Of a stretch of 64,000 nt of DNA, positions 29,712 to 39,015 are shown piece by piece. The stretch lies in contig CAVTPU010000004.1 in assembly GCA_963736695.1 (NCBI GenBank), positions 2,976,001 through 3,040,000 of the forward strand, written 5' to 3'. The notes beneath the pieces are model-generated. The model did not search any database. It was not told where the DNA came from and worked only from the letters and a program-made list of their open reading frames with translations. Position numbers and translations under genes: made by a program. This DNA is from CAVTPU01 sp963736695. GTDB lineage: Bacteria; Actinomycetota; Actinomycetes; Mycobacteriales; Micromonosporaceae. Each line of letters opens with the position of its first letter. Within the stretch, counting starts at the first letter, position 1.

Positions 29712-30491
29712 TCAGCGACTGGGAAGCCAGGAAGGGTCGCGTTTTTCCCGAAAAGCAGTGATTCCCTCCCGCCCCTCCAGCGCCGCGAAGTGCTGGATCG
29801 AGAGACGTGTCAACGTGTCGATCTCCTCGAGGAGCGGCTCCGAGGAAGACCGCTGGGCGAGTTGTTTCGCGGCTGCCAGTGCGCCAGGCGCACCGCGTAC
29901 CAGGGAATTGACATAACGCTGCGTGACCGCGTCGAGATCATCGGGCGGCACCGCGACGGTGACCAGACCGATCTGCTCCGCCCGCGCTCCGTCGAAGACA
30001 TCACCGGTCAGATAGAGCTCCGCCGCCGCCCGGGCGCTGACGCGCCGCAGCACGGTTGACGAGATCACCGCCGGCACCACGCCGATGCGCACCTCCGAGA
30101 AGGCGAACGTCGCGGTGCTCGCGCAGACCGCGATGTCGGCCGCGGCGATGATGCCGAGCCCGCCAGCCCGCGTCGGTCCTGCGATCTTGGCCACCACCGG
30201 CAGTGGGCATTGCCAGATCGCCGCGAGCAACTCGCCCAACCGCGCGACGGGAATCGCGCCGGTGTCGAAGGCGGCGGCGGTCTCGGCCAAGTCGGCGCCG
30301 GAACAGAACGCCGGCCCACGGTGGGTGAGCACCACGACCCGGTTCGCCGGATCGGCGGCGGCCCGCTCGAGTCCGTCGATGAGCTGGTCGATGAGGGCGT
30401 TGGAGAGCGCGTTTCGGTTGCGGGGACTGTCGAGGGTGAGGGTGACAACGCCGCCCTCAGTGATCCAGTCGATCATCGGTGACACGGTCAT
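29712..30491 (-). CDS. Enoyl-CoA hydratase/isomerase family protein
   Basis: A 259-residue crotonase-fold protein. The CoA-binding and oxyanion-hole segments are visible (FCSGADLAE, and AGPTRAGGLGIIAAADIAVCA in place of the usual G-x-x-xGGGxxL). The first catalytic Glu position of hydratases reads T or R here, and the second region reads SEVRIGVVPA. The exact reaction is therefore uncertain. It is divergent from hemW. Confidence 0.85.
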   Translation of the reverse strand: MTVSPMIDWITEGGVVTLTLDSPRNRNALSNALIDQLIDGLERAAADPANRVVVLTHRGPAFCSGADLAETAAAFDTGAIPVARLGELLAAIWQCPLPVVAKIAGPTRAGGLGIIAAADIAVCASTATFAFSEVRIGVVPAVISSTVLRRVSARAAAELYLTGDVFDGARAEQIGLVTVAVPPDDLDAVTQRYVNSLVRGAPGALAAAKQLAQRSSSEPLLEEIDTLTRLSIQHFAALEGREGITAFREKRDPSWLPSR

Positions 30492-30573
30492 GTCGGCACG
30501 TTACGCCTGTCGAGCCACGGCGTGCGGACATCGGCGTTCCGACGTCGTCGTTGTGTGCGGCAGACTGGTCGAC

Positions 30574-31812
30574 ATGCCGAGCGCCCTGCCTGATGGCGAA
30601 CCCGTCCCCGCCGACGGGGCGTTGCCGGCCTCGGCGCTCGACTCGGTCGGCCGTCGCGGTTTCGGGGCTTATGTGCACGTGCCGTTCTGCGCGAGCCGGT
30701 GCGGATATTGCGACTTCAACACCTACACCATCGCTGAACTGCCGCGGGCCGGGGCGGCCTCGACCGGTCCGACAGCGGCCTATCTCGCCGCCCTGCACGT
30801 TGAGATCGATCTCGCCGTCCGGGTGCTCGGCCACGCCGCCCCACCGCTGGCGACGGTCTTCGTGGGCGGCGGAACGCCGACGCTGCTCGACCCGGGCGAC
30901 CTGGGGCGGATGCTCGACCACCTCGACAGGGCGTTCGGATTGGCGGCCGGTGCGGAAATCACCCTCGAGGCCAACCCCGAGTCGGTCGACACGGTGTCGT
31001 TGCGACGGCTGCGGTCGGCCGGCTTCACCCGGATCTCACTCGGCATGCAGTCCACCGCGCCACACGTGCTCGCCGTGCTCGACCGCCGGCACTCTCCAGG
31101 CCGGGCCGTCGCGGCGGCCGGCGAGGCCCGAGCCGCTGGCTTCGACCGGGTCAATCTTGATTTGATCTACGGTACGCCCGGCGAGAGCGCAGCCGACTTC
31201 AGCGAGTCGTTGAGTGCCGCGATCGACGCCGGGGTCGACCACGTCTCGGCCTATTCGCTCATTGTCGAAGATGGCACCCGGCTCGCGGCGCGGGTCCGTC
31301 GCGGCGAGATCCCCGGCGTCGACGACGATCTCTGCGCCGACCGTTACCTCGCCGCCGACGCGGCGCTGGCCGCAGCCGGATTCGCCTGGTATGAGGTCTC
31401 CAACTGGGCGCGTCAGCCCGGCAGTCGCTGTGCGCACAACATGCTCTATTGGCGGGGCGGCGACTGGTGGGGGTTCGGCCCAGGCGCGCACAGTCACGTC
31501 GGAGGGGTGCGGTGGTGGAACACCAAGCACCCGTCGACCTATGGGGCTCGGCTCGCGGCGGGCGAGACACCCGCTGCGGCGCGGGAAGTGCTCACCGGGT
31601 CGCAACGCCGCACCGAACAGGTGATGCTGGGACTGCGCCTCGCCGAGGGACTGGCGCTGTCGAACCTCGACGAGCCAGGTCGGGCGGCGGCCCACGAGGC
31701 TGCGGCAGAAGGCCTGCTCGATCCTGAAGCGCTCGAGCGAGGGGACGTGGCCAGGCTCACCCTCCGGGGCAGGCTGCTGGCCGACGCGGTGATCGTCAGA
31801 CTGCTCGGGTGA
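30574..31812 (+). CDS. hemW: HemW-type radical SAM protein (heme chaperone family)
   Basis: A 412-residue protein. The radical SAM cluster cysteines are C39, C43 and C46 (CASRCGYC), followed by DFNTY. The segment GGGTPTLLDP, the NPESVD motif and the C-terminal HemN-type domain (SNWARQPGSRCAHNMLYW) are all present. The HemW subgroup lacks coproporphyrinogen oxidase activity and is thought to carry heme, in contrast to HemN. The gene lies in the conserved position between lepA and hrcA. The frame is open far upstream, but the ATG at 30574 gives the family-standard length. Confidence 0.92.
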   Translation: MPSALPDGEPVPADGALPASALDSVGRRGFGAYVHVPFCASRCGYCDFNTYTIAELPRAGAASTGPTAAYLAALHVEIDLAVRVLGHAAPPLATVFVGGGTPTLLDPGDLGRMLDHLDRAFGLAAGAEITLEANPESVDTVSLRRLRSAGFTRISLGMQSTAPHVLAVLDRRHSPGRAVAAAGEARAAGFDRVNLDLIYGTPGESAADFSESLSAAIDAGVDHVSAYSLIVEDGTRLAARVRRGEIPGVDDDLCADRYLAADAALAAAGFAWYEVSNWARQPGSRCAHNMLYWRGGDWWGFGPGAHSHVGGVRWWNTKHPSTYGARLAAGETPAAAREVLTGSQRRTEQVMLGLRLAEGLALSNLDEPGRAAAHEAAAEGLLDPEALERGDVARLTLRGRLLADAVIVRLLG

Positions 31813-31835
31813 GCCGTCCGCAGACGGCTCACCCG
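31806..31835 (+). terminator. Hairpin terminator overlapping the hemW stop
   Basis: A perfect 13-bp stem (31806-31818 and 31823-31835) with loop CGCA. The hemW TGA (31810-31812) is inside the left arm. It lies between convergent genes and can end both transcripts. Confidence 0.65.
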
Positions 31836-31867
31836 ATGTCACAGGTGAACGACCTGCCGACCGAACC

Positions 31868-32422
31868 TCACTTCACCATGGTGATCGTCATCGGATATTC
31901 GTAGAGCTGGCCGTCGTTGGCCTTGATGCCGGCGATCACGCCGAAGACGATGCCGACGACCCACGGCACGATGAGAAGGAAGAACCCCAGGCCGAACGTG
32001 ACGAGCGCTATGCAGCACGAGACGAGGGAGATCACCACTGAGACGCCGAGCCACGTGAGCTGGAAGTTGAGCGCCTTCACCGCATGCGCCCGCACGGTCG
32101 GCGACTGGCCCTTGGACAGCATCACGATCAACGGGGCGATGAAACCGCCCCACGCCAGCAACAGCACCCCGGCGGCTCCACCAAAGTGGGCGATAAGCGC
32201 CCAGTTCTTGTCATCACTGGAGGAATAGCCGATTGGTGCTCCCCCGGCGGGCGGCGGTCCACCCGCGTAACCCCCGGACGGTGGTCCGTAGGAGGGCGGT
32301 CCGGGCGGCGGCCCATAGGAGGGTGGTCCGGGCGGGGCCGGGGGGACCGGGCCGCTCCCGAACGGGGCCGCCGGTGGCGGTTGCTCCGGCGAGTTGCCGG
32401 AGGGTCCATATGGCTCACTCAT
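31868..32422 (-). CDS. DUF4870 domain membrane protein
   Basis: A 184-residue protein. The first 75 residues are a Pro/Gly/Tyr/Ser-rich cytoplasmic tail with PPSYGPP repeats. Three to four membrane helices follow in a DUF4870 arrangement (NWALIAHFGGA, then PTVRAHAVKALNFQLTW, then VVGIVFGVIAGIKANDGQ). This small family has no established function. ATG start at 32422. It is divergent from hrcA. Confidence 0.85.
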   Translation of the reverse strand: MSEPYGPSGNSPEQPPPAAPFGSGPVPPAPPGPPSYGPPPGPPSYGPPSGGYAGGPPPAGGAPIGYSSSDDKNWALIAHFGGAAGVLLLAWGGFIAPLIVMLSKGQSPTVRAHAVKALNFQLTWLGVSVVISLVSCCIALVTFGLGFFLLIVPWVVGIVFGVIAGIKANDGQLYEYPMTITMVK

Positions 32423-32560
32423 CCCATCACCGTACGACTGGGTCGCAACTCTGACTACCGAAGCTCCCAAACAACGAGACGTAAAACTTGGCCTGGTCAG
32501 CGCCGGTGCGCCACAATCCCGCAGTCGCCACGTCGCGCGCGGAGCCACAGTCGACGTAGA

Positions 32561-32587
32561 CTGGCACTCGCCCCGTCGGAGTGCCAG
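32561..32587 (+). promoter_or_regulatory. CIRCE operator (HrcA binding site)
   Basis: Perfect inverted repeat CTGGCACTC-N9-GAGTGCCAG, with the exact 9-base spacing of CIRCE, 20 bases before the hrcA start. The consensus half-site is TTAGCACTC, so this is a GC-shifted variant with both arms changed in concert. HrcA should bind here to repress its own operon until heat stress. Confidence 0.9.
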
Positions 32588-32607
32588 ATAGGGAGAGGTG
32601 GGGAGAT

Positions 32608-33630
32608 ATGACACTCGACGACCGCAAAATGGACGTATTGCGCGCGATCGTTGAGGACTATGTCGCCACCCAGGAGCCGGTGGGCAGCAAAGCGTTGGTG
32701 GAGCGGCATCGGCTCGGCGTCTCGTCGGCCACGGTCCGCAACGACATGGCGATCCTCGAAGACGAAGGCTATCTTCGCCAGCCGCACACCAGTGCCGGAC
32801 GGGTGCCGACCGATAAGGGCTATCGGCTCTTCGTCGACAAGCTGTCACGCATCAAGCCGCTCACGCCGGCCGAGCGACGCGCGATCGAGCGCTTCCTCGT
32901 CGGCGCCTTCGATCTTGACGACGTCGTCCATCGAACGGTGCGACTCCTCGCACAGCTGACCAGGCAGGTGGCGGTTGTGCAATATCCGAGCCTCACCCGC
33001 AGTCGGCTGCGGCACGTCGAGATCGTCTCGATCTCGACGACTCGGTTGCTGCTTGTCATGATCACCGACACCGGGCGGGTGGAGCAGCGATTGGTCGAGC
33101 TGCCCGGTCCGATTCCCATCGAGGCGGTTGCGGAACTACGGCAGTTGATCAACGAACGTCTGGGCGGACTTTTTCTCGCTGAGACGGCCCCCGCGATCCA
33201 GGTGATGCATGAGCAGGTTCGGGTGGATCTGCGGCCGTTCATGACCGCACTCGCCACCGTGCTGCTGGAGACGCTCACCGAACGCACCGAGGAGCGGATC
33301 GCGCTCGCGGGCACCGCGAATCTCACCCGGGGCGGGGTGCTCGACTTCGCCGGCACGATAAGGCCCATCCTGGAGGCTCTGGAAGAGGAAGTGATCCTGC
33401 TCAAGCTCTTCGGGAACACCGACCACAGCCCGATGCGGGTGCGCATCGGCGACGAGAACGAGATTGAGGACCTGCGGGCAACGTCGGTGGTGACCACCGG
33501 CTATGGCCCTGGCAACACCGTGGTCGGCGGCCTCGGAGTGCTTGGGCCGACCCGGATGGACTACCCGGCCACGATCGCCACCGTGCGAGCCGTGGCCCGC
33601 TACGTCGGCGATGTGCTGGCGCAGAACTGA
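32608..33630 (+). CDS. hrcA: Heat-inducible transcription repressor HrcA
   Basis: A 340-residue repressor with an N-terminal winged helix (about 5-75, LVERHRLGVSSATVRNDMAILEDEGYLRQPHTSAGRVPT) and the C-terminal GAF-like/dimerisation domain ending with GPTRMDYPATIATVRAVARYV. It binds the CIRCE element just upstream. GGGGAGAT precedes the ATG. dnaJ follows after 28 bases and should be co-transcribed. Confidence 0.96.
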   Translation: MTLDDRKMDVLRAIVEDYVATQEPVGSKALVERHRLGVSSATVRNDMAILEDEGYLRQPHTSAGRVPTDKGYRLFVDKLSRIKPLTPAERRAIERFLVGAFDLDDVVHRTVRLLAQLTRQVAVVQYPSLTRSRLRHVEIVSISTTRLLLVMITDTGRVEQRLVELPGPIPIEAVAELRQLINERLGGLFLAETAPAIQVMHEQVRVDLRPFMTALATVLLETLTERTEERIALAGTANLTRGGVLDFAGTIRPILEALEEEVILLKLFGNTDHSPMRVRIGDENEIEDLRATSVVTTGYGPGNTVVGGLGVLGPTRMDYPATIATVRAVARYVGDVLAQN

Positions 33631-33658
33631 CGAGACGACAGAGGACTGTAGGACACAG

Positions 33659-34780
33659 GTGGCTAAGGACTACTACGGCATTCTGGGCGTCGGCCGGGAT
33701 GCCTCACCCGACGACATCAAGCGCGCATATCGGGACCTCGCACGCCGGTTCCACCCGGATGTCAATCCGGAGCCGGGATCCGCGGAGAAGTTCAAAGAGA
33801 TAAGCGCCGCGTACGAGGTCCTCTCCGATCCCAAGAAACGCGAGGTCGTCGACCTCGGTGGCGACCCCCTCGGCCCCGGTGGTGGCGCCGCGAGCGCCGG
33901 ACCGTTTGTCGGGTTCCAGGACATTATGGACGCGTTTTTCGGCAATACGTCGTCGCGTGGCCCGCGTCCGCGCACCCGTCCGGGGGCGGACGCGATCCTG
34001 CGGCTGGAGCTCGACCTGCCCGAGACGGCGTTCGGTGTCGACGCCCCGATCAGCGTCGACACCGCGGTGCTTTGCCAGACCTGCGAGGGCGCCGGGACTG
34101 CGGCGGGGAGCCATCCCTCGACCTGTGACACGTGCGGCGGTCGGGGTGAGGTGCAGTCGGTGCAGCGCACATTCCTCGGCCAGGTCGTGTCGGCTCGGCC
34201 CTGCCCGAGTTGCCAGGGTTTCGGCACGGTCATCACCAACCCGTGCCTGAAGTGCGCCGGCGACGGGCGGGTGCGGGCGCGGCGCAACCTGACCGTCAAG
34301 ATCCCGGCCGGGGTCGAGGACGGCATGCGGATCCGGCTCGCCAATCAAGGCGAGGTCGGCCCGGGAGGCGGCCCCGCCGGTGACCTCTATGTCGAGATCC
34401 ATGAACGACCCCACGACATCTTCTCGCGCAAGGACGATGACCTGCACTGTCGGGTCACCGTGCCGATGACGGCCGCCGCGCTCGGCACCCGGCTCACCAT
34501 CAAGACCCTCGACAACGAGGAGACCCTTGATGTGCGACCCGGCACCCAACCGGGCTCGACCCTGCGCATCAGGGGCCGGGGTGTTCCCCACCTGCGAGGC
34601 ACCGGCCGGGGCGACTTGCACGTGCACCTCGACGTGCGGACCCCGACCAAACTGACGCCCGACGAAGAACGTGTCCTGCGCGAGTTCGCCGTGGTCCGGG
34701 GCGAAGAGGTGGCCGAGCTGTCCCGCAAACCGGGCGGTTTCTTCTCATTCATGCGCGACGCGTTCAACGGCCACGCGTGA
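33659..34780 (+). CDS. dnaJ: Chaperone DnaJ (DnaJ2 type, linked to hrcA)
   Basis: A 373-residue Hsp40 co-chaperone stimulating the ATPase of DnaK. The J domain has H32-P33-D34. A Gly-rich segment follows, then four CXXCXGXG zinc repeats (CQTCEGAG, CDTCGGRG, CPSCQGFG, CLKCAGDG), then the substrate-binding C-terminal domain. GTG start at 33659. Its stop overlaps the rsmE GTG start. Linkage to hrcA, not dnaK, marks it as the second DnaJ of actinobacteria. Confidence 0.96.
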   Translation: MAKDYYGILGVGRDASPDDIKRAYRDLARRFHPDVNPEPGSAEKFKEISAAYEVLSDPKKREVVDLGGDPLGPGGGAASAGPFVGFQDIMDAFFGNTSSRGPRPRTRPGADAILRLELDLPETAFGVDAPISVDTAVLCQTCEGAGTAAGSHPSTCDTCGGRGEVQSVQRTFLGQVVSARPCPSCQGFGTVITNPCLKCAGDGRVRARRNLTVKIPAGVEDGMRIRLANQGEVGPGGGPAGDLYVEIHERPHDIFSRKDDDLHCRVTVPMTAAALGTRLTIKTLDNEETLDVRPGTQPGSTLRIRGRGVPHLRGTGRGDLHVHLDVRTPTKLTPDEERVLREFAVVRGEEVAELSRKPGGFFSFMRDAFNGHA

Positions 34781-35505
34781 GCCTGCCGCAGTTCCTCATC
34801 GACGAGATGCCCGACGGCGAAGCGGTGCGTCTCGTTGGCGCGGAGGGTCGGCACGCCGCGACGGTTCAACGCGTCACACCGGGTGAGCGGATCATCGTCG
34901 GTGACGGTCGTGGCACGACCGTCACCGCGACCGTTGTCTCGGTCGGGGCGGGCAGCCTCGACCTGCGCGTCGAGCGTCGAGCGTTTGAGCCACCCGCCGA
35001 CCCGAGCCTCGTCGTCGTGCAGGGCATCGCGAAGGGCGACCGGAGCGAGCTCGCCGTGCAAGCGATGACGGAGGTCGGGGTCGACGCGATCATTCCCTGG
35101 GCCGCGCACCGGTCGGTGGTCAAGTGGGTGGGTGAGCGCGGGGAGCGATCACGTCAGCGATGGGTCGACACCGCCCGACAGGCGACGAAACAGTCCCGGC
35201 GGGCGTGGCAGCCGACGGTGACGCGGACCCACTCCACCCACGCGGTCTGCGCCCGGCTCGCCGACGCGGCCGCAGCCGTTGTGCTGCACGAAGAGGCCCA
35301 GTTGCGGCTCTCACAGGTGGACCTGCCGGCCACCGGAGAGATCGTGCTTGTGGTGGGTCCCGAGGGCGGCGTGGCGGCCGAAGAGCTCGCCGCGTTCGCG
35401 GCCGCCGGAGCCACCCCCGTGCGTTTGGGTCCGCAGGTGCTGCGCACGTCGACCGCAGGCACAGCTGCACTAGCCATGTTGAGCACCCGACTCGGCCGCT
35501 GGTGA
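34777..35505 (+). CDS. rsmE: 16S rRNA m3U1498 methyltransferase
   Basis: A 242-residue SPOUT methyltransferase that methylates N3 of U1498 in 16S rRNA. An N-terminal PUA-like domain is followed by the knotted SAM-binding region (LVVGPEGGVAAEELAAF) and GPQVLRTSTAGTAALAML. It is translationally coupled to dnaJ (GTGA), as in most actinobacteria. Confidence 0.94.
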   Translation: MSLPQFLIDEMPDGEAVRLVGAEGRHAATVQRVTPGERIIVGDGRGTTVTATVVSVGAGSLDLRVERRAFEPPADPSLVVVQGIAKGDRSELAVQAMTEVGVDAIIPWAAHRSVVKWVGERGERSRQRWVDTARQATKQSRRAWQPTVTRTHSTHAVCARLADAAAAVVLHEEAQLRLSQVDLPATGEIVLVVGPEGGVAAEELAAFAAAGATPVRLGPQVLRTSTAGTAALAMLSTRLGRW

Positions 35506-35556
35506 CGACGCCCAGAGAGAGGTGTGCCGGCGTCGGCTGGCGATAGGATGCTCGAC

Positions 35557-35904
35557 GTGAGCACCGACTGCCTCTTCTGCCGCATCGTCGCGGGCGAGAT
35601 CCCGGCGACCGTGGTTCACGAAACGCCCACGACGGTGGCGTTTCGTGACATTGAGCCACAGGCGCCCACGCATGTCGTGGTGATCCCCCGAACGCACCAC
35701 GTCAACGCGGCCGCGCTCGCAGTCGCCGACCCCGTCGTCGCGGCCGACATGCTGCGGGTCGCGGGTGAGGTGGCCGAGGCGGAGGGAGTGACCGACTCGG
35801 GCTATCGGGTCGTGTTCAACACCGGCACGGGCGCGGGGCAGAGCGTCTTTCACGCGCATCTGCATGTCTTGGGTGGGCGGCCGTTCGGATGGCCTCCGGG
35901 GTGA
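35557..35904 (+). CDS. HIT family protein (HINT-like nucleotide hydrolase)
   Basis: A 115-residue protein with the CLFC and TTVAFRDI features and the catalytic histidine triad HAHLHVLGG near the C-terminus. HINT-like enzymes hydrolyse nucleoside phosphoramidates and aminoacyl-adenylates. The GTG at 35557 has AGGA 9 bases upstream and gives the standard STDCLFCRIVAGE start; an ATG at 35548 is possible. It follows rsmE by 51 bases. Confidence 0.93.
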   Translation: MSTDCLFCRIVAGEIPATVVHETPTTVAFRDIEPQAPTHVVVIPRTHHVNAAALAVADPVVAADMLRVAGEVAEAEGVTDSGYRVVFNTGTGAGQSVFHAHLHVLGGRPFGWPPG

Positions 35905-35959
35905 GTGGGGCGGACAAGGACGCTCCGCGCAGATCCACCCGAACCCGAGAGGAGCCCCG

Positions 35960-37342
35960 ATGTCGCGACAGGTGACGTCGTCGCTGGAGCGATTGACCCG
36001 TACGGCTCAGGCCTCTGCCCGTATCCCCGCGCTCTCCGTGGCGCTGCGTCGCGCCGACCGTTCGATGTGGACCTTCCAGGTCGGCACGACGGGTCGGGCC
36101 GGGCTGCCGCTCGACGCCACCACGCTCTTTCGCATGGGTTCGGTAACGAAGTCCTTCACCGCCGTCCTCGTCATGCAGTGTCGCGACGATGGTTTGATCG
36201 ATCTGGACGATCCGATCGGGGCGCACCTCGACCTGCCCAGCCTGCGTGAGCTGACCATTGGTCAACTGCTGTCGCACACCTCCGGGATGCAGCGGGAACC
36301 GGTCGGCGATGTCTGGGACACCTTGGCGATGCCGGGGTCGGCCGAGCTGCTCACCGGACTCGAGCGGGCCGAACGGGTGCTCACCGCCGGGCGACGGTTT
36401 CACTATTCGAATCTGGGGTTCGCGCTGCTCGGCCACCTCGTGGCAAAGGTGCGTGGTGGCACCTGGGCCGAGCTGCTCGCCGACCGGGTGCTGCGGCCGC
36501 TGGGCCTGACGAGCGTCTGCCTCGACCCCGGCGAGCGAAGCGCGGTCGGCTATCTCGTCGATGCCTACAGTGATCACGCGCGCCCGGAGCCACCGATCGA
36601 TCTCGCGGGCGTCGCCCCGGCGGCTCAGCTCTGGGCGACCGCCGAGGACCTCGCCGCCTGGGCCGCCTTCCTCGCCGACCCGTCCATAGTGGATCCAGAT
36701 GGGGCGGTGCTCGCGGGTTCGACGGTCGAACAGATGTGGTGGCCCCGCACGACGACCGATGAGGCTCAGTGGTCTGCGGGTTTCGGCCTCGGGGTGATTC
36801 TGGTGCCGATGGGCGGCCGGGTGCTGCATGTGGGGCACGATGGCGCGATGCCAGGTTTTCTCGCCGCCGCCTATGGCCGGCGAGGCGAGGCGAACTCGCC
36901 GCGTGGGTTCGGCGCCGCGGTGCTGGGCTCGTCGGGCACTGCCCTCGCGACCAACGAACTCGTCCACACTCTGCTCACGACGAGTGAGACGGAGGACCCG
37001 GTCGACGTGCGGCCGTGGCGACCGGGCGAACCGGCGCCGGCGGCCTATCGGTCGGTTCTCGGACGGTGGTGGAGCGAGGGCTTCGAATATGTCTTCACCT
37101 GGCGCGACGGTGAGCTGCGGGCGAGTGGCGCCGACGATCCTCGAGGCAAGCCGCCCGCCATCTTCGCGCCAATCGACGATGAGCCGGATTGTCTACGGGT
37201 GATCTCGGGACGTGAAGTGGGGGAGCGGCTGAGGCTGCGTCGTGACCCGGCGTCCGGGACGGTGATCGGGATGCATTGGGCGACCTATCGGATGACCCGG
37301 TCGCAGGAGACCTTCGACGGGGTGCCCGCCGGCGAGCCGTAA
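35960..37342 (+). CDS. Serine hydrolase of the beta-lactamase/penicillin-binding class C fold
   Basis: A 460-residue protein with the nucleophile motif SVTK (S61, K64) and the YSN motif (Y149), giving the class C beta-lactamase/DD-peptidase/esterase fold. The third motif region (HVGHDGAMPGF) carries HDG where KTG would be in a beta-lactamase, as in esterase-like members. There is no signal peptide, so it is probably cytoplasmic and an esterase or peptidase rather than a resistance enzyme. The extra C-terminal domain (about 350-460) is of lipocalin-like beta character. GAGAGGAG precedes the ATG. It is inserted between the HIT gene and phoH. Confidence 0.85.
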   Translation: MSRQVTSSLERLTRTAQASARIPALSVALRRADRSMWTFQVGTTGRAGLPLDATTLFRMGSVTKSFTAVLVMQCRDDGLIDLDDPIGAHLDLPSLRELTIGQLLSHTSGMQREPVGDVWDTLAMPGSAELLTGLERAERVLTAGRRFHYSNLGFALLGHLVAKVRGGTWAELLADRVLRPLGLTSVCLDPGERSAVGYLVDAYSDHARPEPPIDLAGVAPAAQLWATAEDLAAWAAFLADPSIVDPDGAVLAGSTVEQMWWPRTTTDEAQWSAGFGLGVILVPMGGRVLHVGHDGAMPGFLAAAYGRRGEANSPRGFGAAVLGSSGTALATNELVHTLLTTSETEDPVDVRPWRPGEPAPAAYRSVLGRWWSEGFEYVFTWRDGELRASGADDPRGKPPAIFAPIDDEPDCLRVISGREVGERLRLRRDPASGTVIGMHWATYRMTRSQETFDGVPAGEP

Positions 37343-37368
37343 GGCGCGAACCGGCGTTTTTATGGGTG

Positions 37369-37396
37369 CTGACCTGGCGCCTCAGTCGGATATCAT
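37369..37396 (+). promoter_or_regulatory. Candidate phoH promoter
   Basis: CTGACC (37369-37374) and TATCAT (37391-37396) are 16 bases apart, upstream of phoH, leaving a leader of about 55 bases. This is sequence resemblance only. Confidence 0.3.
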
Positions 37397-37456
37397 GGCA
37401 GCGGCTGACCCGATGGCGATTGAGAGAGCAGGTGGGACTGGCCACGTGGCCGACCT

Positions 37457-38527
37457 ATGACTGGGAACGCACACGGCACCGCATCCACCACGGCGCAGAC
37501 CAAGATAACGGTGGCGAACGCACGGCACATGGTGAGCCTGCTCGGCCGCAACGATGAGATCTTGCGGCTGCTCGAGCGGACTCTCGCCAGCGACATTCAC
37601 GTGCGCGGCAACGAGATCACCCTCTCCGGTGATCCAGAACACAACGCGAAGGCCGAACGCCTCATCGCGGAGTTGATCGAGCTGCTGAACAAGGGAGAGG
37701 CCCTGACCGAGGAGACAGTGCGTCGGACTGCGACGATGCTCGAGCAGGGCGCGGAGCGACCAGCCGAGGTGCTCACGCTCAACATCCTCTCCCGGCGCGG
37801 GCGCACCATCCGGCCCAAGACGCTTGGACAGCGGCGCTATGTCGACGCGATCGATACCCACACCATCGTCTTCGGCATCGGTCCGGCCGGGTCTGGCAAG
37901 ACCTATCTCGCGATGGCGAAGGCGGTCCAGGCCCTGCAAGCCAAGCAGGTCAATCGGATCATTCTGACTCGTCCAGCCGTTGAAGCGGGCGAACGACTCG
38001 GGTTCCTGCCAGGCACCCTCTTCGAGAAGATCGACCCCTATCTGCGCCCGCTCTACGACGCGTTGCACGACATGATCGATCCGGACTCGATCCCGCGACT
38101 CATGTCCAACGGGACGATCGAGGTGGCGCCGCTGGCATATATGCGTGGCCGCACCCTCAACGACGCGTTCATCATCCTTGATGAAGCGCAGAACACCACC
38201 CCTGAGCAGATGAAGATGTTCCTGACCCGCTTGGGGTTCGGGTCAAAGGTCGTGGTGACTGGTGACATCACTCAGGTCGACCTGCCCGGCAGCACACAGA
38301 GCGGGCTGCGCGTGGTGCAGGGCATCCTCGATGGGGTCGATGACATTCACTTCGCCATGCTCACCAGCTCCGACGTTGTGCGCCACCGGCTCGTCGGCGA
38401 TATCGTCGACGCCTATGCCCGGTGGGACGCGGTGAAGGAAGCCGCGGAGGCGCCGACGCCAGTGCGTCAGGTCTCTGGCCGGGCAGGGCATTCGAGCCAG
38501 GGTGGCCGAGCCGCCCGGCGACGCTGA
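37457..38527 (+). CDS. phoH: PhoH family ATPase
   Basis: A 356-residue cytoplasmic P-loop protein. An N-terminal KH-like region (about 15-75) precedes the Walker A GPAGSGKT (142-149) and the Walker B ILDEAQN. The segment VVTGDITQVDLP is characteristic of PhoH. It is an ATPase with helicase-like features, and its genomic partners ybeY and era point to RNA or ribosome work. ybeY starts within 20 bases. Confidence 0.95.
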   Translation: MTGNAHGTASTTAQTKITVANARHMVSLLGRNDEILRLLERTLASDIHVRGNEITLSGDPEHNAKAERLIAELIELLNKGEALTEETVRRTATMLEQGAERPAEVLTLNILSRRGRTIRPKTLGQRRYVDAIDTHTIVFGIGPAGSGKTYLAMAKAVQALQAKQVNRIILTRPAVEAGERLGFLPGTLFEKIDPYLRPLYDALHDMIDPDSIPRLMSNGTIEVAPLAYMRGRTLNDAFIILDEAQNTTPEQMKMFLTRLGFGSKVVVTGDITQVDLPGSTQSGLRVVQGILDGVDDIHFAMLTSSDVVRHRLVGDIVDAYARWDAVKEAAEAPTPVRQVSGRAGHSSQGGRAARRR

Positions 38528-38545
38528 GGCATGGGGGAACAGCTG

Positions 38546-39013
38546 ATGTCCATCGAGATCGCGAACGAGTCGGGTGTCGACGTCAACACCGACGCGGTGC
38601 TCGACTGTGCCCGTTTCGCTCTCGACGCGATGGGCGTCAACCCACTCGCCGAACTCTCAGTGCTGCTTGTCGACATCACCTATATGGCGGAGCTCAACCA
38701 TCGTTGGATGGGCGGAAACGGGCCGACCGACGTGCTCGCCTTCCCCATGGAGGAGGGCACGATCGACTCGGGACCGCAGGAGTCGGTCGGCGGGGAGCCG
38801 ACGCTTCTCGGTGACGTCGTGCTCTGCCCGGAGGTTGCGGCCACTCAGGCGGTGACGGCCGGGCACCAGACGTCTGACGAACTTCACCTGCTCACCGTGC
38901 ACGGAGTGCTGCACTTGCTCGGTTATGACCATGCCGAGCCCGAGGAGGAGCGGGAGATGTTCGCCTTGCAGGCGAAACTGCTCGACGGCTGGCGCGCGGC
39001 CCGTCAAGGCTGA
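38546..39013 (+). CDS. ybeY: Endoribonuclease YbeY
   Basis: A 155-residue zinc endoribonuclease for 16S rRNA 3' maturation and ribosome quality control. The zinc-binding motif HGXLHLXGYDH is complete (H119, H123, H129). ATG at 38546 gives the family start SIEIANESG; an in-frame ATG at 38531 would add five residues. It is in the phoH-ybeY-CNNM operon. Confidence 0.95.
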   Translation: MSIEIANESGVDVNTDAVLDCARFALDAMGVNPLAELSVLLVDITYMAELNHRWMGGNGPTDVLAFPMEEGTIDSGPQESVGGEPTLLGDVVLCPEVAATQAVTAGHQTSDELHLLTVHGVLHLLGYDHAEPEEEREMFALQAKLLDGWRAARQG

Positions 39014-39015
39014 TC

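Noticed and set aside
35960..37342. Beta-lactamase resistance gene
   Set aside because: SxxK and YxN are present but there is no signal peptide and the KTG position reads HDG, as in esterase-like members, so antibiotic resistance is not supported.
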